Source: Zeugodacus cucurbitae
Lineage: Eukaryota; Arthropoda; Insecta; Diptera; Tephritidae
Length of the DNA stretch: 64,000 nucleotides
Reading direction: 5' to 3'
NCBI RefSeq assembly: GCF_028554725.1
Contig: NC_071668.1
Coordinates: 3,348,001 to 3,412,000, forward strand
Position numbers and translations under genes: made by a program. The notes under the pieces were generated by a model. The model was given only the letters and a program-made list of their open reading frames with translations. It ran no database searches and had not been told where the DNA came from. Every line of letters starts with the position of its first letter. Positions within the stretch are counted from its first letter, which is position 1. Positions 13,901 through 25,900 of the stretch are shown one piece after another.

Positions 13901-16900
13901 TAAAACAGTTATCTCTACTTCAGCGAGATAATCGACGTTTCAATGAACCATTTTACTACCTTATAACCGATAATGCCTCTACTTGTGCTAGGGCATTGAT
14001 AAATTTGCCATTAAGCCTTTATGAACTTGAGATTATAGGCTATAAAACTACTGACGACGTTAATCTTAATTAAGTTATAAACGATCTGTAGATAAAGATC
14101 GCAATCTGAAAAGCAATTTATGAAACATTCACCTTGGCGCTCAACGTAAATTCTGATTATTTTTCAAAAATCAACAAAAAAAACAAATTCACAGTGACCT
14201 ACTTGAAACTTGAATTACGCCGAACTTGCAGAATTCACCATAAATTTGGACTACAATTTACAATAAAAACAACAACATATATGTAAGCAAAACAGCCAGC
14301 TAAGTTGCTGAATCAAAACAAATCGGTATTGTATGGTCTAAAGGCATTGGTCAACTGGGTTCATTGAACGCGCCAAAAACTTATAAATATACTTCAAAAT
14401 AAATATGCAAAAAAGTTGTGTGCAGTGACACCACACTCGAGCGCTTCAACGCCAGTGGATGCATTTAATCGAAGACACCGAATGGTGTGTGCGAAGCGAA
14501 GCGCTAAAAAAGCAAGCAACAACAAACAACAACAAAAAAATGGCAAAAACACTTGACGCCAAATTGATTGCCACCGGTGGACGCTAAAGCGCCTAAAGGG
14601 AAATGAAGAGACACTTGAATAATGCGTGAATGCGCCGAAATGCAATGGCGACACACACACACACAAAAAGTCAATCAAAGTGAGTAAATCACTTGCTATA
14701 GTTCAATAACTTTTTGATATTTTGTTTGTTTTTGTTTTTTTTTCGGTAGTAGCTTTAACTATTTCAACTAGCTTACTTTATATAGTTTGCTTGATGTTTG
14801 TTTATTTGTATGTGTGTGTGTGCGTGTGTGTGTCATTTGAAACACTTGCACGAATTTCCGGTACTTTATTGGCGTGCTTCTGTTGACTCTTAAACACCGT
14901 GTGTATGTTTGCCGAACCTTGAGTGCGGTTCACGACGATGCCGTCACATTTGACGTGCCGACAGACACATAGTTATAACACACCAACTGAGCACATTTTT
15001 GCCTATTTTCACACAGTGGTATTATTTTTGTTAATTTTTTGTTTTTTTTTTTATGACAGCACTGCATGCGATTTTCCACTAAGCTCCTGACCAGCTAATT
15101 AAATGCTTGATTGTCCAAAAATAAATATATAATTAATGAAGTAAGTGTATGTAGGTGTATATACCAGCTCATATGCTAATTACTATGTTGCGCATGCGCA
15201 GCAGATATTCGCGTGTGAGTGAGTGTGTGTTCGTTCAATTGTGGCTTAGTGCGTGTTATGCATTTCTATTACACGTTTTATTCGCATTTCTTTCACTCTC
15301 ATTTGTGTGGGCATAGCGTCACTAATTACGCGTTGCCAATAAATGCCGGCTATTTAAGTTGTTTCGCGAATTCCTAAACATTAAAGAGTCTGCTGGCAGT
15401 AAATAAGCAAAGGAAAATGTTAATAAATAAAGAAATAAATATTTATGTGTATGCATCTGTTAAAATTGTGGCGACTTTGTAGTTCATTTTCATTGCCGGC
15501 TGTTGCTAAGCGTTGAGGTGTTTTCTAGTTATTAACAAAATTTTATTATTTTTTCTATAATTTTTGAGTGTTATGACAACGCAGCTTCAATATTCATTTC
15601 ATAATAAATATATTTTATATGAAAAAAAAAAAACAACAATTAAGGCTCTACATATGACTGATATGTGTTGAGTATCAGACGCTTAAATGTGTGCCTACGT
15701 GCGACACGTGCGTTGTTAAGGCGTCTCGCGGAAGTTTAAGGGAGAAGGTCTAGTACCTTTTGTGTGTCGCTTATGATTGCTTCAAGTTCAGTGCCCTTAA
15801 TGAGTAATGTTTTGTTTTGGAGTTCAATAGAGTCTTCATTTTATGCTATTTACAATCTGCCCTACACATATATTTCCAATATTTGGCTTAATATTATATA
15901 AATAAAGCTTTGGTGGAGAGAATCGACCCTCAATTCCAGTTTGTGTCTTCCTCTTTGTTGGCATAGTGCAAATGTAGAGGCATAGAGTATAGAAAAATCA
16001 TTATCAGTCATTTTAAGCGAAATTATATCGAATTTCTAGAAATATATATCTAAATAATATACTAAATAGTACAGCTACTACAGACAAAGTAAACAATTAA
16101 TACAGCTGTATATCAACATTATAAAAATAAAACAAAAAATTTGACATTGAACTTTCCAAACCAACGAAATTTTAAAATTCCCGTTATTTTTTGAACACAC
16201 CTCGTAATTAAAGATATATACATTTTTAGCGAGATTTAAAACATATATGATAGATTTGACAAATTTCCAACTTATTAGTAATCTTAGCTCCTATTTTTAA
16301 GACTATTCCCAAGAGAAAATATATAATTTTTTTGAAGATTCTAGATTGTTTTTACCTCACAAGGTACAAAACCTTCGAACCCATAATGGAACCTCTATAA
16401 GAACACTTTCTGCACACTTCCAACTAAATTTATTTATTCACATTTCATGACACATATTTCCACATTCGTCCTTCTAGCAAAAAGTATGAAAACTCAATCA
16501 ATCAATTCTTTTAGTGTATGCTTTTACCATTTACTCATATGTTAGTAACCGACAACACGTAATGAACATCGATTTGTACGTGCGATAGTAATGTTGACAT
16601 CATTAACACTTTTCACAGGTGTGAATTTGTCTAAGCAGACACACTGATAAGACAAAGTGCTTTCCAAAAAAAAAAAAAAAAACAAAAAAAAGTCGGTGAA
16701 TTTCGGGAAATATTTGCCGCACAGCTGTGAGTTTTTCCTTATCGAAATTTACCACCGTTATCTGCCACATTTCATGTTACACAAACTAATAGTTTTAACG
16801 CTTATCGAAGATCGGCGTTAAGATAGCGCGACTCAGGGACACTAATTTTAACATCAATAACGCACAGCCTGCGCGCCATATTGACTAAAGCGCATAAAAC

Positions 16901-19900
16901 AGAATAAACTTATGTAGGTCTAAGGGCAAGTCACTAATGAGCGCCTATGAAAGCTGATGGACGTCGTTGTATGAAAATATATAGTATATGTATGAATATA
17001 GAGGAAGTTGTTTGAAATACTTTTATTGGTAATTTATGAGAATTTGAATTTTTTTCGTTTTTGCTTCTGCGCCTACTCCTTCATTCACACAAATATGTAT
17101 ATGCGATGGCATGCGTCGCGTGGCCATTTAAGTCAAAAAACTAATTTAAGTCTAAAATATAAAAAAAAAATAATAGGAAAATAAAAAACAATACAGAAAC
17201 AAAAAAATCACAAAATCACATGCCATTGTCTGCGCAGTAAGCGCTTATGACAGCTTGAAATACCAAAAAAACAAAAAAAAAAAACAACAAAGCACCGCAG
17301 GCACTTGAAGATGCGGAAGCAGAATGCGTCGAATTCCGATACCAAATAACAAACTACGAAATTGAATTAACAAAACGCCGAATGACAAACAAACAGACAG
17401 GTGAGCACAACAAACAAGAAACGTAAAAGGAACAGAGTGCGGAGGAGAATAGGAAAAAAACTGAAAAAAAATAAAAACCAATTCAGCTACAGGTTTTCAT
17501 AGCAACAACAAAGCAGTGAATGCAAGTCATAACAAAAAGTTAGATTATGCTAAATTTTAGCAACAAGCCAACTAGTGCCCACTAGTGACAAACAGTCTCA
17601 GCTGTTGAATGGCTGCCTTTGTTGTTGTCTTCGACGTCAAAAAGTGGCGGTGAAAACGTGCGTTTATTATTTTGGGTGCGTATTCATGAGCCGGCGCATT
17701 TCACACGCCCTCCGCTCCGTCTTCACCACCTACCGCTAAGCACTCAGCACTCAGCTGTGCGGAAGATGCGGATATGTTGCCACTTTGTGCGTGCATGCGT
17801 CATTTCTGACTAGTGACTCTTTTGTCTAGCGTCGCGGCGAGTGCCGTTGGCAGTTTGTAACACGCCCATGATCGATGGCCGCATGGTTGGCGCGACAGCT
17901 GCCGAATAGTGAGTGCTTTTTAATGACTGCGTCTGCAGCTAGTTGTGTTTTCAGCGTTGTCAAAAATGCAAAAAAATAAATAATTGAAATTGTAAATTTT
18001 TGTGAACATTTCTGTTGGAAATTGCTTATAACAGCGATAGCGTTTCATTAATTCGCCATTAATGTTTGCAAAACATCCGCATTGTGCATTGTTGTTTGCG
18101 ATTGTGGTGTTATCAGATTTAGGTACATTTTGGTTTGCGGTTTCCGGTGCAAATATTATTTTAAAAATATTTTCAATAAATACGATATTAAAAAAAATTG
18201 TGAATAATATCAAATTTTTGTTAAATAAACTGTTAACAATTTTTCAGTTTTTATACCCTGAACAGGGTATATTAAGTTTGACACGAAGTTTGTAACACCC
18301 GGAATGAAGCGTCGGAGGGCCTATAAAGTATATATATAAATGATCAGTATGTTGAACTGAGTCGATTTAGCCATGTCCGTCCGTCTGTCTGCTTGTATAT
18401 ATACGAACTAATCCTTCAGTTTTTAAGATATCGTTTTGAAATTTTCCAGATGTTATTTTCTCTTCAAGAAGCTGCTCATTTGTCGAAACTGCCGATATCG
18501 GACCACTATATTATATAGCTGCCATACAAACTGAACGATCGGAATCACTGGCTTGTATGGAAAACTTCTGCATTTTACTACATATTTTCACGAAATTTGG
18601 TGTGAGTTTTAATTTTTAGTTCAAAGAAATAATTTAATCTCCGAAAAAATTGTTCAGATCGGTTCACTATTTTATAGAGCTGCCATACAAACTGAGCGAT
18701 CAGAATCAAGGGTTTGTATGGAAAACTTCCGCATTTTACTACATATTTTCACGAAATTTGGTGTGAGTTTTTGTTCAAAGAAATAATTTAATCTCCGAAA
18801 AAATTGATCAGATTGGTTCACTATAGCATATAGCTGCCATACAAACCGAACGATCGGAATCAATGGCTTGTATGGAAAATTTTCGCATTTGACGTGGTAT
18901 CTTCACGAAATTTGACATGGATTACCACTTAAGGTAATAATATAATCTCCGAAGAAATTGTTCAGATTGGTTAACTATATAACCTTAATGTTTCTAGCAA
19001 ACAACCCGGCTAAAAAGAATTAGTAAAATGTTTTCTTTTTTTTACTTACATTTTCTTACGTCTTTAGATTTGCTTAAACACATAGCTACTAAAAGAAATG
19101 CACCTGTGAAGGGTATATTAGCTTCAGTACAGCCGAAGTTAACGTTTTTTCTTGTTTTAATTTAGTTCAATTTCATTTCATATTACGCTAAAATTTCATA
19201 AAATGAAAATTGTTAATTTTTAGAATTTAAATAAAATTGAGTCTTTTTATTGTATTGAAATTCTCTTAAATTTTCGACTCTCGCTATGTTGCACAGAGTC
19301 ATCCTAGTACTACAGGCACTACATATTCTCAAAGTTCGAATAATCGATTTTTAATCGTTCGATAATAGTCCAAGTTTTAATTGAAAGTCAATTTTATGTA
19401 TAAACTCATGTTATACAATTTGGTTTTGTAATTATTTTACTCCATAATATAGCCTATAAATTGTTCCTTTGCGCCACTTGCAACCCCATTGAATGTGAAT
19501 TGAAAACAATCTAACTAGTTCACTGGAGATTTGATGCAATTAAAAACATAAACGAGCGTTTAAAAACAAGTTTCCGGTAAACAAGAATTCTACACAAACA
19601 GATAATTAATCTTTTCGCTGCTTTGAATAAATTAAAAATAAATATCATGCGTTTACTATATATGTAAGTATAAGCTTATTTATATTTATAACGATTAATT
19701 ATTGCTTGATATTTGTCGCTGATTAAACGTTATAGTATCTGAAGTACTACTTGAAATATAGCGGGATTGTGGCTTGGCTAAAACCTTAAATTGAATAGTT
19801 TAGGTCAGAATCCCTATTTGAGAGATAAAGTTATATACTCAAGGTTATTTTTGACATTAAAAATCGCCTCATACTACTTCCCAAAAGTTCGTCGACGATG

Positions 19901-22900
19901 ACTAATATAATTACATATGCATTTTGGGAATAACCGACAGTCAAACTATCTATTGATGTTTAGTCATTTCATTGCTTTTAAAATATGAAAACTGTAATAG
20001 TAATGAAAACATAGGGCTGGCGGTCTATATAATCGAAATCTAGAGTTATAACTAAGCCATACCAAATTTATACATATTCAACGAGTTGAAGAACGTTTTC
20101 TCAAAGCAAGTACCAACGATGAAAACCTGCTGCCGCTAATCAAACTAGCCTTGACTTCGTTTTCTTAAAAATGCACAAAATATTGGCCAAAATACTTAGA
20201 CTCACTTAGACTGAGATTAGTTGCCACAAAGCAACGTTCAATGCTTAAAATGCAACGCCATGATCAGCAAAGCACTTATTATTTCACTCGTGTGTGAAGA
20301 TTTATGCCACAAAATCGCTAAATAAATGCGAAACGAACGCTAATGCGCTGGTTAACAAGCAACACAGCATTTCTTGCACAATCCAGTTGTGGCTTTTTTC
20401 ATGCTAATTTTCTAAACGCTCTCAGAAAACTAAATGAATAGGCATGAGGCGGCGAGGCTGCAAGAAAATTGCGCACTTCGCAAGCGTGTCTCTTTCGAAA
20501 TAGAAACTTGAAAATTACAACAAAAACACTTGCAATGGTTAAGCTGTAACGAAGTTGCAAAAGCCAAGTAGACAACAACAATAGCAACAAACACAATGGC
20601 GGCCTTGACGTAGGCAATAAGCTTGGCTTGTAGATTTTCCAGTTGAGCACGTAAAATTGCCGTGACGTAGCGTTGCAAATTAAAGCGCGGCGTGGCAGTG
20701 GCGGGCTAGAAAATGCTGCACAAGCGTGTTTTTGGGAAATTTGGTGCATACTTACACACTATTCAATATATATATATATCTTTTTTAGGCCGACTTTTGG
20801 GTGCTTATTCTTTTAGTTGCCGTAATCGTTGGCCCAGAACCGCGTATGCGCGCCATGAAACTAAAACAAATCGTTGTTTTTTTGGAGCTCACTAAAGTTA
20901 TTGCCATATTTTTTTTTATTTATCTAACTGATCTCTAAGCACTTCTCTGTCGCATGCGCTTTAAATGCTTTGGTCTACTTCTGCAATGCGTAAAATGTTA
21001 TTGGCATTGAAATTGTTGCTGTAAAGTGCGTTCAAAATTGCTCATTGCAATTTGTGAAGGTCTCTTTGTAGTTTTAATTTTAATTTTTAATATTTGTTCA
21101 ACAGTTTAAAATCTGCTTTATTATAATGCTTTGAATTATATAATTATAACTTTTTGCATGCTTCACTTCAAGTCTGCAGCTTAATTACACTGCTTTAATA
21201 AGTAAATATTTTTAATGCTCAAATTTCAATGCTACGCGCTATTTGTTTATAATTTTACTGTTACGACTACGTATGTTACGTCGAGCTTGAAAGTCAAAGT
21301 AGTTTTTATATAAAGCACTGAAGGTAGTTATGTTTTACAGAGTACAGTAGAGGAATTAAATGAAATAATTTTTAATAAATAATTATTTGAATTTTAAATT
21401 TACATATACATTCTGTCAAATAAGTACTCGGAAATTCTCATTTTAAATCTTCCCGCTGAGAATATTTTTCCCAGATTGGCACAACTGTTATTTCCAAAAA
21501 TTTTTTCAGTTTTTCATTGGCCAAATTTGGTACTGTTAATTTGCTTAAATACGCTAAGCATCTAATCGGTCTTTATTTCACCAGTTTTGAAATTTTTTAG
21601 AAAGTATCAAAGCATATATTTATACCCTGAACAGGGTATATTAAATTTGACACCAAGTTTCTAACACCCAGAAGGAAGCGTCGGAGGCCCTATAAAGTAT
21701 ATATATAAATGATCAGTATATTGAACTGAGTCGATTTAGCTATGTCCGTCTGTCTGTCTGTATATATACGAACTAGTCCTCAGTTTTAAATATATCGTTT
21801 AGAAATTTTGCAGATGTTATTTTCTCTTCAAGAAGCTTATCATTTGTCGGAACTGCCGATATCGGACCACTATATCGTTTAGCTGCCATACAAACAGAAC
21901 GATCGGAATCAATGGCTTGTATGAAAAAATTCCGCATTTTATTGCATATCTTAACGAAATTTGGTGTGAGTTATTGTCAATAAAAATGATTTAATCTCCG
22001 AAAAAATTGTTGAGATCGGTTCACTATAGCATATAGCTGCCATACAAACTGAGCGATCAGAATCAAGGGTTTGTATGGAAAATTTCCGCATTTTACTACA
22101 TATCTTAACGAAATTTGGTGTGAGTTATTGTCAATAGAAATAATTTAATCTTCGAAAAAATTGTTCAGATCGGTTCACTATAGCATATAGCTGCCATACA
22201 AACTGAACGATCGGAATCAATGGCTTGTATGGAAAACTTCCGCATTTTACTACATATCTTCACGAAATTTGGTGTGAGTTATTGTCAATAAAAATGATTT
22301 AATCTCCGAAAAAATTGTTCAGATCGGTTCACTATAGCATATAGCAGCCATACAAACTGAACGATCGGAATCAATGGCTTGTATGGAAAACTTCCGCATT
22401 TTACTACATATCTTCCCGAAATTTGGTGTGAGTTATTGTCAATAAAAATGATTTAATCTCCGAAAAAATTGTTCAGATCGGTTCACTATAGCATATAGCT
22501 GCCATACAAACTGAACGATCGGAATCAATGGCTTGTATGAAAACTTCCGCATTTTACTACATATCTTCACGAAATTTGGTGTGAGTTATTGTCAATAGAA
22601 ATAATTTAATCTTCGAAAAAATTGTTCAGATCGGTTCACTATAGCATATAGCTGCCATACAAACTGAACGATCGGAATCAATGGCTTGTATGGAAAACTT
22701 CCGCATTTTACTACATATCTTCACGAAATTTGGTGTGAGTTATTGTCAATAAAAATGATTTAATCTCCGAAAAAATTGTTCAGATCGGTTCACTATAGCA
22801 TATAGCTGCCATACAAACTGAACGATCGGAATCAATGGCTTGTATGGAAAACTTCCGCATTTTACTACATATCTTCACGAAATTTGGTGTGAGTTATTGT

Positions 22901-25900
22901 CAATAGAAATAATTTAATCTTCGAAAAAATTGTTCAGATCGGTTCACTATAGCATATAGCTGCCATACAAACTGAACGATCGGAATCAATGGCTTGTATG
23001 GAAAACTTCCGCATTTTACTACATATCTTCCCGAAATTTGGTGTGAGTTATTGTCAATAAAAATGATTTAATCTCCGAAAAAATTGTTCAGATCGGTTCA
23101 CTATAGCATATAGCTGCCATACAAACTGAGCGATCAGAATCAAGGGTTTGTATGGAAAATTTCCGCATTTTACTACATATCTTAACGAAATTTGGTGTGA
23201 GTTATTGTCAATAGAAATAATTTAATCTTCGAAAAAATTGTTCAGATCGGTTCACTATAGCATATAGCTGCCATACAAACTGAACGATCGGAATCAATGG
23301 CTTGTATGGAAAACTTCCGCATTTTACTACATATCTTCCCGAAATTTGGTGTGAGTTATTGTCAATAAAAATGATTTAATCTCCGAAAAAATTGTTCAGA
23401 TCGGTGCACTATAGCATATAGCTGCCATACAAACTGAACGATCGGAATCAATGGCTTGTATGGAAAACTTCCGCATTTTACTACATATCTTCACGAAATT
23501 TGGTGTGAGTTATTGTCAATAAAAATGATTTAATCTCCGAAAAAATTGTTTAGATCGGTTCACTATAGCATATAGCTGCTATACAAACTTAACGATCGGA
23601 ATCAAGGGCTTGTATGGAAAACTTTTCTTTTTTTTTACTTACTTTTTCTTACGTCTTTAGATTTGCTTAAGCACATAGTTACTAAAAGAAATGCACCTGT
23701 GAAGGGTATATTAGCTTCGGTACAGCCGAAGTTAACGTTTTTCTTGTTTTTAATAGTTTTTTCATCTCGAAGTCCGGTTTGTTCTATATAGATCACAAAA
23801 AGAAAACACAAAGCTCTGAAATGAACATTTTAGTGTTCGCAGTCAATTTAACATTGTAACGCGCCGTCATAATTGAAGCTTCAGTTGCTCGAAGAAAGCT
23901 TTGCGTTGTTATGGGATATTTCAAGCAAAATCTAGGGTCATTTTTGACGGCTCCTTCACTTGAAATTATGAGGAAAAGCCATCTCGAACTGGTCAAACTG
24001 TGGAAAGTGCTTTGAAACTTATCAAAAGTGGGAGCGAAATATTGTCAAACTAAGAGTCCTAAGTTATAATTGTCGAATCATACAGTTAAAAATCATTTCA
24101 TTGCTCGATAAATACATGTGTCTTAACCCTTTTGGGGCCCAAGCGACTAAACTGACCGAACCATTGACTTAGCTTGGCAGAAGTCCCATATTTATAAATT
24201 ATATTAATAAAATAATACAAAACCCTTTAGCGTCGAGAATCTCAAATAGTATTACGATTTTTCAAAGAAAAACTAGTGTGTTCCGAAGGGTTAACGGAAG
24301 CTGACTCGCTGTTTCAAAAATAACTTAGCAGCAATCAACTAGCGCACACCTGGAGCGCTCATCTCTGCGCTGACAGCCACAGCATGCCGCACCTTTGACA
24401 CTAATTAATACAGTTATAACCTATGTTTTTTCCAACAAGTACACACATATCTCGTACATACAGGTGCCTACTAATTCATGCATTTAATTCCAATTAAAAG
24501 TTGACAAATCACAAGTCGCACCACTGAAGTATTGTGAAATCGCATGCGAGGAATATTTAATACATTGCAATTGATTATCTTTGCAATTGACGCACATTCA
24601 TATATATACTCATACATATATATGTTTGTATGTACGTATTTATATATAGTGTGCTAGTGTAATGCTTCTACATTTTGCGGTTATGAAAAGGTATGCTTAA
24701 GTACTAAGTCCAAAGCTCAAGATTGCGAGTGCCGATGAAATTGCTGTCTTCGAAACAAATTAAATATGAACTGTTGCATGCGCTTAAGTATATATATACT
24801 ATACATATATAGTGATTGAAATGCGCTCCAGTGTGTGTTGTATAATGCATGAAGAATCAAAGGTTCAAGGTGAAGTCCCAGCTGTATTTAGGGCTAAACA
24901 AGCGCATTTCATTAATGCTACACAATTAATTTTTGTTATAAAATGCTTTTACTGCAAGTGACTCATGTGACAGTACGTGCCGCCGGTGCAAAAATAATCG
25001 ACTGCTATTCAATATTTATTCGAAAGCTATTCAATATTTATTAATTTATAATAATTTTTATGTGATTACTTCACATTCTTGCCTCATTACAGCTACTTAT
25101 AGGGGATAATAGAATTATTGAACCTCAATGACCTTTCAATTAGCCGTTGAACTGGAGACAATCAGCATGCCGACAGGTACAAACAAAGTGCTTTCACGTC
25201 CACAAAGGTATTTGTAAACAAGTCCATTCTGTGTACTTCACTCGGCAAATCGTTCTTGCTTGTGGGCGTGCCACTTTCTAAAGCGTGAGAAGAAGAAGAA
25301 TAATGCCTTCATGCAAATCTTAAGCAAATAACATACATTTAACTGCATTCTGAGCGCTGCTTTTATGAGTTTTAGCACTTCTGGCGTTTATGGCGAAAGC
25401 GCAGTAAAATTTATGGCAGACATTCGCACTTTGGATTGCATTCTAAGGCGTCGAGAATTAGTACATTGTTACATGATTATCAGCGCATTCTGTTTATTTG
25501 CCGTTTTCAACTGTCTACGCTATGTAACTGTAGCTTTATGGTGGAAATTTTAGAATTATCAGCACAGAATTGACAACGCCAACAACTGCTTTATCGCTCG
25601 TTTTTAGATTATTTTTATAAAAATTGCAGCAATATATTGAATACGCATTTGCACTCATTAGTCCCTCGTATTTCCATAAATATTATTGAAATTTATACAA
25701 AAACAACAACATAATATATAATTTTGTTGTTTATAATGTCATGAGAATTTTATTATTGTGCGATTTCAAAGTATTTAAATACATTATACATACAACAACT
25801 GATTGAAATCGATCAAGTTGTTGTATCTGGAAGGTTGTCTGAAGGTTGTTGGGGTTTATGAACCCTTTGAGAACCCTTCGCTTATGCGCGCATGTGCTAA

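Noticed and set aside
21845..23620. CRISPR-like regular repeat array
   Set aside because: Units are about 154 bp, contiguous and without spacers, and lie within a Helentron in an animal genome.
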